From Demequinaceae bacterium UBA4004 (lineage in GTDB: Bacteria; Actinomycetota; Actinomycetes; Actinomycetales; Demequinaceae): a DNA stretch of 8,645 nucleotides. How positions within the stretch are numbered: position 1 is the stretch's first letter; each line of letters begins with the position of its first letter. Under the pieces are notes generated by a model. The model did no database searches. It worked only from the letters and a program-made list of their open reading frames with translations, and was not told where the DNA came from. Positions 1-6,130 of this stretch are shown piece after piece. The stretch spans positions 1 through 8,645 of the forward strand of contig DGBM01000278.1 in NCBI GenBank assembly GCA_002384765.1, in the 5' to 3' direction. The position numbers and the translations under genes were made by a program.

Positions 1-422
1 CCGTCGCACGTGGCGCACCAGCTGACGCCGTGACCCGACAGCCGCTTCTCGTCGTCAATGCCGATCTCGCGGTACGCGGATCCCATCGACAAGATGACGG
101 TGCGGGCTTCGAAGACCTTGCCCATGCCGGTGGTGATGCGCTTGACGGGACCCTCGAGCTCGAGCTGGGTGGCGTCGTCGAACAACACCTCGGCCCCGAA
201 CTTCTCGGCCTGGCCCTGAAGCGTCTGCATCAGTTCGGGTCCTTGGATCCCCTCGACGAAGCCGGGAAAGTTCTCCACCTCGGTGGTATTCATCAGCGCG
301 CCGCCAGCCGTGATGGAGCCAGCGATCACGAGCGGGTTCAGTCCCGCCCGCGCCGCGTAGATGGCGGCGGTGTAGCCGGACGGGCCGGAGCCCACGATAA
401 CGACGTTGCGAATATCAGTCAC
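1..422 (-). CDS. trxB: Thioredoxin reductase (TrxB), 3' end cut off by window edge
   Basis: This gene encodes the NADPH-dependent FAD flavoenzyme that reduces thioredoxin in the cytoplasm. About 140 N-terminal residues are visible. The FAD-binding Rossmann motif VVIVGSGPSGYTAA is at residues 7-20. The family segment MNTTEVENFPGF follows, and the redox-active WCATCDG motif has its cysteines at residues 136 and 139, essentially the E. coli TrxB positions. The remaining half (NADPH domain and end of the FAD domain) lies outside the window. The start is GTG at 420-422, supported by an AGAGG ribosome binding site at 431-435 with 8 nt spacing and by family alignment right from the N terminus. The gene is separated from the upstream pseudokinase gene by 85 bp that hold a candidate stress promoter, so it is probably its own transcription unit, likely continuing into thioredoxin as in related actinobacteria (not visible here). 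Identity is very secure. Confidence 0.97.
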   Translation of the reverse strand, partial: MTDIRNVVIVGSGPSGYTAAIYAARAGLNPLVIAGSITAGGALMNTTEVENFPGFVEGIQGPELMQTLQGQAEKFGAEVLFDDATQLELEGPVKRITTGMGKVFEARTVILSMGSAYREIGIDDEKRLSGHGVSWCATCD

Positions 423-455
423 GAGTCAAACCTCTGTTTCAGATGGTGATAGCCC

Positions 456-482
456 AACACGATCGTAGGCCCCTCGTATTCC
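456..482 (-). promoter_or_regulatory. Candidate SigR/SigH-type (thiol stress) promoter of trxB
   Basis: On the minus strand GGAAT (482-478) is followed after 19 nt by GTTG (458-455). This matches the GGAAT-N18(plus or minus 1)-GTT consensus known for SigR of Streptomyces and SigH of mycobacteria, sigma factors that control trxB in those organisms. A start site about 7 nt further on would give a leader of roughly 25-30 nt carrying the AGAGG ribosome binding site. A housekeeping-like -10 TACGAT (467-462) lies between the two elements and is an alternative or second promoter, but I see no good -35 for it. The match is short and not tested; the gene context is what makes it credible. Confidence 0.5.
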
Positions 483-491
483 ACTCGCCGC

Positions 492-503
492 CCGACGCGT
501 CGG
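492..503. repeat. 12-bp perfect palindrome upstream of trxB
   Basis: CCGACGCGTCGG reads identically on both strands. It lies in the 85-bp gap between the stop codon of the pseudokinase gene and the trxB start, about 10 bp upstream of the candidate GGAAT -35 element. It could be a regulator site for trxB or part of a transcript end, but no T-tract follows it. GC-rich palindromes of this length occur by chance a few times in a window this size, so only the intergenic position speaks for it. Confidence 0.3.
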
Positions 504-507
504 CAGG

Positions 508-1755
508 TCATCCCTCGGAGGTAGAAGGTGGAGTCCGAACCACGGTGTATTCGGGGTACGTCTGCGAGGGATTGTTGTTGTCGCCGGGTGGCGTGTCGAT
601 CGGTCGAGTCAGCATCGCCGCGCTGACCACGGCAACCACGAACACCGTCACGATGAGCACGGACACCAGTAATGGTGTCACGTTGAACGGCGCCACGGTC
701 TGTGCGCGCCGATGCGCGGCCGCGGCGAGATCGGCCAGCGGAGCCGACTTGGGGAAGCGCCGGTGAAGTCGCTCAAGGAGCGCCTCAGCCACGGAGGGCA
801 CCGATTCGACATTTTGGGCCGCCACGATGTCACGGAACTCGTCGATGTCGTCCACTGCCCCGCCAAACCGGGTGTGAAGCCGGGCGGACGATGGGTCGGT
901 CGGCTCTTCGACGGCGACATCTTCGACGGCGACATCCTGCACAGCAGCGCCTTCGATCGAAACGTCGGCGCCATGATCGTCGGCGACCGTCACGGGCGAC
1001 GGCGGCCACCACAGCGTCGTCGCCTCGGCTACAAGCGCCCGCAAGGCGGCGGTGTCGCCCGTGCCCAGGGCGGCGGTGACGTGGGCGAGGGTGAGGGGAC
1101 CGGAGCCGCGCAGCAGCGCTTCGCACAAGCCGCGAGCGGGCCCGGTCAGGTCCCGGGGAAGATCGTGTGCGGTGACGTCGTCCGGATCCATGGCCGTGAC
1201 CGCTGTGACAAAGATACGGGCGAGCGCGATGGCGTCGCCGCGCTCGGTGCGCCCGCGAATGAGGCGTGCCTGGCTGGCGAGCTCGCCCTCCACTCCGAGT
1301 CCGGACAGCATGACGCGACCCTGCGGCGAGACCGTGAGGCAGCGGGGCCGGACGATCCCGTGGTGGGTGCCCGAAACGAGGGGTGCGTCGAGTATCGCGG
1401 ACGCCTCGCCCACGAGTGCCGCCGCGGTGCCGGGCAGGAAGACGACGCGGCCAAGGAGTTCGTCGAGGCGGACGCCCACGGGACGCTCACTGACCACGTA
1501 GGTGACGCGTTCGCCGTCCCGTCGTTCCGACCCGACCGCGACGATGCGGGCGAGGCGTCGGTCCCGCAGCACCTGGGCGCGGTGCGCGGCACGCACCACG
1601 GACGAGGGCGCCAATGACGAGATGATGTCGACCGAGACGGCCTGATCGAGGCGGGTGTCGTGCGCTACGAAGCGGGTCGCACCGGGGATGTCGTACTCCT
1701 CGGTAGTCACCAGCCGAAAACGGCGCCCGATCACGTCCCCGCCCTGCACCATCAC
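508..1755 (-). CDS. Membrane-anchored pseudokinase, probable MurJ regulatory partner
   Basis: The protein of about 415 residues has a degenerate Ser/Thr kinase-like domain (about residues 8-235), a Trp/Pro/acidic linker, one membrane span (about 360-382) and an Asn/Pro/Thr-rich tail of about 33 residues. All catalytic signatures are lost: the VAIK lysine position reads VSVD (Asp43), the HRD loop reads HHGIVRPRCLTVSP (131-144), and DFG reads SGLG (151-154). It should therefore not phosphorylate. It follows murJ after 23 bp and ends the operon. In M. tuberculosis a comparable pseudokinase domain is fused to the MurJ homologue, is phosphorylated by PknB and recruits the FHA protein FhaA. By inference this free-standing protein does the same job in trans, with the domain in the cytoplasm and the tail outside. 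The start is uncertain: GTG 1755, ATG 1752, or GTG 1734 just before the IGRRFRL strand, where GGGCGGGG precedes. No strong ribosome binding site decides. Confidence 0.85.
   Translation of the reverse strand: MMVQGGDVIGRRFRLVTTEEYDIPGATRFVAHDTRLDQAVSVDIISSLAPSSVVRAAHRAQVLRDRRLARIVAVGSERRDGERVTYVVSERPVGVRLDELLGRVVFLPGTAAALVGEASAILDAPLVSGTHHGIVRPRCLTVSPQGRVMLSGLGVEGELASQARLIRGRTERGDAIALARIFVTAVTAMDPDDVTAHDLPRDLTGPARGLCEALLRGSGPLTLAHVTAALGTGDTAALRALVAEATTLWWPPSPVTVADDHGADVSIEGAAVQDVAVEDVAVEEPTDPSSARLHTRFGGAVDDIDEFRDIVAAQNVESVPSVAEALLERLHRRFPKSAPLADLAAAAHRRAQTVAPFNVTPLLVSVLIVTVFVVAVVSAAMLTRPIDTPPGDNNNPSQTYPEYTVVRTPPSTSEG
907..936. repeat. Two tandem 15-bp copies inside the pseudokinase linker
   Basis: The 15-mer TTCGACGGCGACATC occurs twice head to tail (907-921 and 922-936). 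On the minus strand it encodes the repeating DVAVE segment at about residues 274-284, within the acidic linker between the kinase-like domain and the membrane span. A third, diverged protein copy (AVQDV) precedes it. It is probably a slippage-generated spacer whose length can vary between strains, with no function beyond linker length visible here. Confidence 0.8.
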
Positions 1756-1778
1756 CCCACGTTTGTTGAATCCGGCCT

Positions 1779-3509
1779 CTATCGTACGCGGCGCACGCGG
1801 CGCGTGACCGCTCGCACCACAGCGTTCGCCTCTTCAACGCGCAGGACCCGCGCAGTGATGCCGTAGACCAAGATCATGGCGCCGGAGACACCCACCGTGA
1901 GCAGGCCGCTGACCGCCACGGCGCGAGCCCCCTCCTGTGCCCACGTGTGTGGGGCGATGGCCATCAAGACCACGCCCACCACGGTCGCGGCGCCGGCGGC
2001 GAGCAGTGCCTTCGCGTGTGTCACGAGGATGCGCCGCCCATCGACGCCGCCGAGCCGCCGCCGCAGTCCCCACAATCGCAGCACCGCCGCGACGGTGTTG
2101 GTGGCGGCCAGGCCAAGGGCGATGCCACGCACCCACCATTGCGGGTCCGCGAGGGCCTGAACCCCGTAGGCCACGGCCAGCCACGCGAGCGCCATCGGCA
2201 GGTGAATGAGGAACACGGTGCGACCGTCTTCGAGCGCGAAGTACGCCTGCTTGATCATCACGGAAGCGCCCAGCGGGACGAGCCCGATGCACATGAAGCG
2301 CAACACCCATGCGACGGCGTCCACCGATTCGCCCGACACCGTGGGCGCCAGCACCCGCACCAAGTGGGGCGCGGTGACCGCCATTGCGACGGACGCGATG
2401 ATCGTGAACACACCCACCATGCGCACACCCTCACTCATCACGCCGCGGAGTCGCGCCACATCGCCCAGACCGGCGTGCCGGGACATCTGCGTAAACAGCA
2501 CCGTCATGAGGGATATCGACACGAGCGAGTGGGGGACCAGGAAGATGCCCAGCGCATAGTCGTATGCCGCGACGCCGGCGACCGCAGGGTCCGTCGGGGC
2601 AGCCGCCTGCGCGGCCGTGGCGATGCGCGTGATGAGGGCGACGGCCACCTGTTCGACCAGCACCGCGCCCAGCGCCCAGCTGGCGACCTTGGCGGCGGTG
2701 CTGAGCTCGCCCTTGGGTCCGCGCCAGGTCCAACGCCAGCGATAGCCGCCTCGGATCATCGGCGGGATGAGCACGAGCGCCTGTACCGCGATGCCGAGCG
2801 TGGCGACGGCCGCGACCAGCAGGATCTTGCCCGTGGTCCACTGGTCGACGATCGCCCCGACGGAGGCATTCTCGTCCAGCGCATAGGGACCGAAGATCAC
2901 GACGAACGCGGCCAGCCCGGCGATCGCGACGAGGTTGTTGGCCACCGGCGCCCACATGAACGGCCCGAACTGTTCGCGCGCGTTGAGGACCTGCCCAAAG
3001 AGCGTGTACAGCCCGTAGAACAGCAACTGCGGAATGCACCACAACGCGAAGGCGGTGGCAAGCGCCGTCTGTTCGGAACTCCACCCGTCCGAGTAGACCC
3101 GCACCCACAGACCCGCCGTGGCGGTCAGGAGCACCGTCACCGCCAGGATCCCCACGCCTCCCAAGGTCAGGATGCGGTGCACGGTACGCGTGCGATGTGC
3201 CTGGAAGGCCCTCACAATCTGCGGTACCAGGGCCGAGTTGAGCACGCCGGCGGCGAGCACCGCGAACATCACGTTCGGAAGCTTGTTCGCCACCGCGTAG
3301 GCGTCGGCCGCGACCGAGCCCGTGATGCCAACCGCCGCCGCCAAAAGCATGTTTCGCACCATGCCCAAGACCCGCGACACGAGCGTGCCGGACGCCATCA
3401 CCATGGCGTGGCGTCCCACCCGCCCGGACGATGCGCGCGCCGGCCCGCCAGGGACGGAAGGGTCCACGGGCGGGGTAACGTCGCCGGCGTCGGAGGTCAT
3501 GCCTGACAT
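1779..3509 (-). CDS. murJ: MurJ, lipid II flippase (MviN family)
   Basis: This is a 576-residue polytopic membrane protein of the MVF/MviN branch of the MOP superfamily. It moves lipid-linked peptidoglycan precursor to the outer face of the cytoplasmic membrane. The N-terminal motif ASGTLVSRVLGMVRN (39-53) carries Arg46 and Arg52, equivalent to E. coli Arg18 and Arg24. AADAYAVANKLPN (67-79) carries Asp69, equivalent to Asp39. QVLNAREQFGPFMWAPVANN (173-192) is a family signature. The position of E. coli Arg52 is Phe82 here. The protein ends shortly after the last membrane segments with a basic tail and, unlike the mycobacterial homologue, has no fused pseudokinase; that role appears to be the next gene. 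The chosen ATG (3509) is 13 bp after the DUF6049 stop, with GGGG just upstream; ATG 3500 is equally possible. The reading frame stays open upstream to 3683, but that part overlaps the neighbouring gene and is not family-like. Confidence 0.96.
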   Translation of the reverse strand: MSGMTSDAGDVTPPVDPSVPGGPARASSGRVGRHAMVMASGTLVSRVLGMVRNMLLAAAVGITGSVAADAYAVANKLPNVMFAVLAAGVLNSALVPQIVRAFQAHRTRTVHRILTLGGVGILAVTVLLTATAGLWVRVYSDGWSSEQTALATAFALWCIPQLLFYGLYTLFGQVLNAREQFGPFMWAPVANNLVAIAGLAAFVVIFGPYALDENASVGAIVDQWTTGKILLVAAVATLGIAVQALVLIPPMIRGGYRWRWTWRGPKGELSTAAKVASWALGAVLVEQVAVALITRIATAAQAAAPTDPAVAGVAAYDYALGIFLVPHSLVSISLMTVLFTQMSRHAGLGDVARLRGVMSEGVRMVGVFTIIASVAMAVTAPHLVRVLAPTVSGESVDAVAWVLRFMCIGLVPLGASVMIKQAYFALEDGRTVFLIHLPMALAWLAVAYGVQALADPQWWVRGIALGLAATNTVAAVLRLWGLRRRLGGVDGRRILVTHAKALLAAGAATVVGVVLMAIAPHTWAQEGARAVAVSGLLTVGVSGAMILVYGITARVLRVEEANAVVRAVTRRVRRVR

Positions 3510-3522
3510 TGTCCCCGGTCGA

Positions 3523-5460
3523 TCACGCGTCGGCGTCTGACGCGCCCGCCACGTCGGCGGAGTCGGTCGGGCGCACGCGGGTGTCCTTGCGTCCACGGCG
3601 CGCGGTGCGCACGATGCCCGCGATGAGCAGCACCACCAGACCGGCGGTGAAGACCCCGGTGGCGGCGTTGCCCCATTGCGCACGCACCTTGACGCGTAGC
3701 GTCTGCGCCACGGCCACCGTCTGGCCCTCCTTGTTGCGCAGTGCCACCGTCACGTCGACGTCGCCGTTGGAGACCGCTGAGACCGGTATCAGCACGGTCG
3801 TTTCCGAGCCCGCCGCGATCGTTGCGGTGGGCTGAGCCTTGGTGACCAGCACCGGCGAGCGGGACATCATTGCAACGCGCACCGTCACCGGCACATCGAG
3901 GTCGTTGCGCACCGTCACGGGCACGTCGCCCGACGACGACACCAAGTTGAGGGTGTTGCCCGACGTCACCGCGACCGTGTTGATCACCGCGTTGGCCCGG
4001 TCGGCGGCGTCCGCAAACTCCACAGCCCTGCGTTCCGGATCAGCACGGTCAGCCAGTGACATCGCGTCAAAGACCGCGCGCCGAGCATCGGCCACCATGG
4101 CGGAGGGAGAGTCGGCGGCGGTCGCCATCACATTCAGGCGGTCCAGGGCAGAGATGGCCCCGACGGCCTGATTCGATCCCGCATCGGCGGCGCTAGGCGT
4201 GGTGTCAGGCAGGTCGAGCGAGGGTCGGTTGGGGGCCGACAGGGCGACGGTGAGGGGCCTTGCCGTGACGAAGGGTGCGTTGAGCAGCATCTCGACCGCA
4301 CGTGACTGCTGGGTGCCGTCCACGACCCAGCCGTCTCCAGGGGCGACCACCACGGAACCGTCACCACTACCCGCCTTCAACGCGGCCACCGCCAGGACCC
4401 GAGCTGTCGTCGCGGGTTGCGCGGGAGGCTGGGACGCGAGGGTCGCGGACAGGTCGGGGTCGGGCAAGATGATGGGCGCAAGCTTCAGTTCATCGACGGC
4501 CACCGCTGTGACGACGGACGATGCAGAACCGGCTTCGCCCGACCAACGCGGATCGGCGAGCACCGCTACGGCGCCAGCGTTCGTGGCCAAGGCCGCCGTG
4601 GCGTCGTCCGCGGATGCTGCGACGGCCAGCCACGCGAGCGTGGAGTGGCGGCGAGACTCCGCGAGAGCGGCGTCGAGGAGGGCCGGGGCCTCCGCGTGGG
4701 CGACGCTCGTGATGTCGAGATTCCCGGCGGGCAGGATGTATGCCTCACGGCGATCGAGTGACAACCGCTGGCCAATGGTCAGCGCGGAGGGGTCGACGAG
4801 CAGCGCCACCCGCTCATCGCCGGCGGCCTCCAGCAGTGATGCGACGCGCTCGTTGGGCCCCGAGATCGAGGCCACCACGGTCACGTCGAGAGGGGGCACC
4901 AGTGTCGGCTGCCACGTGAGCGGGGACGCCGCGGACCACACCATGTCCTGCCCGACCATGACCGAGACGGTCACGCCGTACACGCCCCAGGCATCGGCCG
5001 GGAGCCCGAGCGATCCCGGTGCCGCCGAGAGCGCCACGGTGGTGCTGGTGCCCACCTTGAGCGTCCCTGGGGCAGGAGCGGTGGCGCCCGACGATGCCGT
5101 GACCGGCGACGCCGCGACGGCGTGGCTCACGGTCGACGCGGGCTCCTTCACGAATGACTCGATGGCTTCCGCAGACTCCAAGGGAGCGTCGGTCACGCTC
5201 AGCGACGCCGACACGTCGGCGAGGTCCGTCAACGGTGCGCCGACCGTCACGAGCACGCTCATGCGGGTCTCGGGGCCGGCGGACGCGGGGAACTCTCCGG
5301 CGACCGACGCGTCGATCGCGACATCGCGTTGCTCGGCGGATGGAAGTTCGCGCTCGGCTGGCGCCGATGCGTAGGCAGCGCCTGGGCCCGCGGTTCCGCA
5401 GACGATGGCCGCCACGGCCACCGCAGCCCATCGAGACCAAGGGGTAGCCACTGCGATCAC
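3523..5460 (-). CDS. DUF6049 family exported, membrane-anchored protein of unknown function
   Basis: The protein has 645 residues and no known activity. An N-terminal signal peptide (Arg10, hydrophobic stretch about 11-25, possible AYA/SA cleavage near residue 31) and a single membrane span near the C terminus (about 599-618), followed by the basic stop-transfer RTARRGRK, predict a large extracytoplasmic domain with a short cytoplasmic tail. Residues about 500-595 (TVRNDLDVPVTVRV and following) look like an Ig-like beta domain. The middle (VALLVDPSALTIG at 218-230, YILPAGNLD at 241-249) resembles the corresponding region of other actinobacterial proteins between mutT4 and murJ, such as M. tuberculosis Rv3909, which is longer (about 800 residues from memory). 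The GTG start overlaps the Nudix stop by 4 nt (GTGA), suggesting translational coupling. GTG 5451, three codons in, has a better spaced GGGGGTGAT and may be the true start. The context suggests an envelope role alongside MurJ; I do not assign a function. Confidence 0.88.
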   Translation of the reverse strand: MIAVATPWSRWAAVAVAAIVCGTAGPGAAYASAPAERELPSAEQRDVAIDASVAGEFPASAGPETRMSVLVTVGAPLTDLADVSASLSVTDAPLESAEAIESFVKEPASTVSHAVAASPVTASSGATAPAPGTLKVGTSTTVALSAAPGSLGLPADAWGVYGVTVSVMVGQDMVWSAASPLTWQPTLVPPLDVTVVASISGPNERVASLLEAAGDERVALLVDPSALTIGQRLSLDRREAYILPAGNLDITSVAHAEAPALLDAALAESRRHSTLAWLAVAASADDATAALATNAGAVAVLADPRWSGEAGSASSVVTAVAVDELKLAPIILPDPDLSATLASQPPAQPATTARVLAVAALKAGSGDGSVVVAPGDGWVVDGTQQSRAVEMLLNAPFVTARPLTVALSAPNRPSLDLPDTTPSAADAGSNQAVGAISALDRLNVMATAADSPSAMVADARRAVFDAMSLADRADPERRAVEFADAADRANAVINTVAVTSGNTLNLVSSSGDVPVTVRNDLDVPVTVRVAMMSRSPVLVTKAQPTATIAAGSETTVLIPVSAVSNGDVDVTVALRNKEGQTVAVAQTLRVKVRAQWGNAATGVFTAGLVVLLIAGIVRTARRGRKDTRVRPTDSADVAGASDADA

Positions 5461-5996
5461 CCCCGCGCGGTCAGCAACTCGGCGGCGGTCTGCGCCATCT
5501 TGCGCTCGTTGGGGTAGGCAAGCTTGGCGCGCAACTCCTCGATCGGCACCCAGGCAGCGACCTCGGCCTCCTGATCGGGGTCGTTTTCCGTAGTGATGGT
5601 GCCGCTAATCGCCTCAAGCAGGAAGTGGTAGACCTTCTTGTGGACGCGGCGGTCGTCGCCCGTAAACCAATAGTCGATGATGCCGAGGGGTTGCACCACT
5701 TCCGCGGAGATCCCGGTCTCTTCCGCCACCTCGCGGACGGCCGCCTCCCCGGGCGTTTCCGTGCCTTCAAGATGCCCTTTGGGCAGGCACCACTCGAGGC
5801 GCCCGGCTCGATTGCGGCGCCCAATGCACGCGACGTAGGCGAGCCCGTCTTCGATCTTGACCGTGACGCCTCCGGCCGACACCTCGCGCGACACGGGCAA
5901 TTGGACTGCCATGCGCTGTGCCCTTCGGCGACGAATTGTTGCGCCCGCCGGGGCCCGCGGCATGCGGCTGGGTTGGGGAATCGGCGAGTCCGGCAT
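5457..5996 (-). CDS. Nudix hydrolase, MutT4-like
   Basis: The 179-residue protein has a complete Nudix box (G-x5-E-x7-REV-AEE-TGI) at residues 74-96, including Glu80, Arg88, Glu89, Glu92 and Glu93 for metal binding and catalysis. It should hydrolyse a nucleoside diphosphate linked to another group; the true substrate cannot be read from the sequence. LPKGH (71-75), IDYWF (107-111), RVHKKVYHFL (117-126) and LAYPNERK (159-166) match the actinobacterial MutT4-like subgroup, which also shares the gene position. The first 28 residues are Pro/Arg-rich (four Arg at 22-25) and look disordered; mycobacterial MutT4 also has a basic N-terminal extension. The ATG at 5996 is preceded by a promoter-like element that fits a leaderless transcript; an internal ATG at 5912 (Met29) is the main alternative. 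It is the first gene of the four-gene run and overlaps the next gene by 4 nt. Confidence 0.93.
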   Translation of the reverse strand: MPDSPIPQPSRMPRAPAGATIRRRRAQRMAVQLPVSREVSAGGVTVKIEDGLAYVACIGRRNRAGRLEWCLPKGHLEGTETPGEAAVREVAEETGISAEVVQPLGIIDYWFTGDDRRVHKKVYHFLLEAISGTITTENDPDQEAEVAAWVPIEELRAKLAYPNERKMAQTAAELLTARG

Positions 5997-6002
5997 GGCC
6001 CA

Positions 6003-6008
6003 ACTCTA
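6003..6008 (-). promoter_or_regulatory. Candidate -10 element for a leaderless Nudix-DUF6049-murJ-pseudokinase transcript
   Basis: On the minus strand TAGAGT (6008-6003) fits the actinobacterial TANNNT -10 pattern. It ends exactly 6 nt before the A of the Nudix ATG (5996), so it spans -12 to -7 if transcription starts at the start codon itself. No Shine-Dalgarno sequence precedes this ATG, which fits leaderless initiation, common in actinobacteria. No convincing -35 hexamer is visible 16-18 nt upstream, as is frequent for such promoters. If right, it also settles the Nudix start and would drive the whole 5.5-kb run. Confidence 0.5.
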
Positions 6009-6071
6009 ACCGGGGGCGGGGCCCACGACCGGCAGCGCCCTCTGCGCATGGGGGCTTGCGCGCCGAGCCTC

Positions 6072-6092
6072 TGGCGGCTGTCCGGCCCGCCA
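6072..6092. repeat. Inverted repeat in the divergent Nudix/cca intergenic region
   Basis: TGGCGG (6072-6077) and CCGCCA (6087-6092) form perfect 6-bp arms around a 9-nt spacer. It lies in the 134-bp gap between the two divergent start codons, upstream of both genes. It could be an operator shared by the two promoters. Short GC-rich arms like this also arise by chance, so support is weak. Nothing else definite is visible in this gap apart from the Nudix -10 element and a possible cca promoter GATGCT (6118-6123), preceded by TGG. Confidence 0.2.
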
Positions 6093-6130
6093 CGACATGG
6101 TCCCGGCGCGGCTCTGGGATGCTGGTACCC

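Noticed and set aside
712..1617. 301-codon open frame antisense to the pseudokinase gene
   Set aside because: No recognisable domain and extreme Gly/Arg/Asp content. The opposite strand carries a coherent kinase-like fold with a membrane span.
1947..3506. 519-codon open frame on the plus strand, antisense to murJ
   Set aside because: It lies wholly within the clearly recognisable murJ gene. Its product is rich in Arg, His and Gly with no domain, as expected for a third-position-GC shadow frame.
3510..3683. N-terminal extension of the murJ frame
   Set aside because: The extra 58 residues are Pro/Arg/Cys-rich, overlap the 3' end of the DUF6049 gene and precede a proper start region; not part of MurJ.
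4199..5374. 391-codon open frame on the plus strand, antisense to the DUF6049 gene
   Set aside because: The composition is Ala/Ser/Thr-rich low complexity without motifs, and it mirrors the coding frame opposite; a shadow.
5918..6130. N-terminal extension of the cca frame
   Set aside because: It overlaps the Nudix gene on the other strand and has no similarity to the nucleotidyltransferase family; the enzyme begins soon after 6131.
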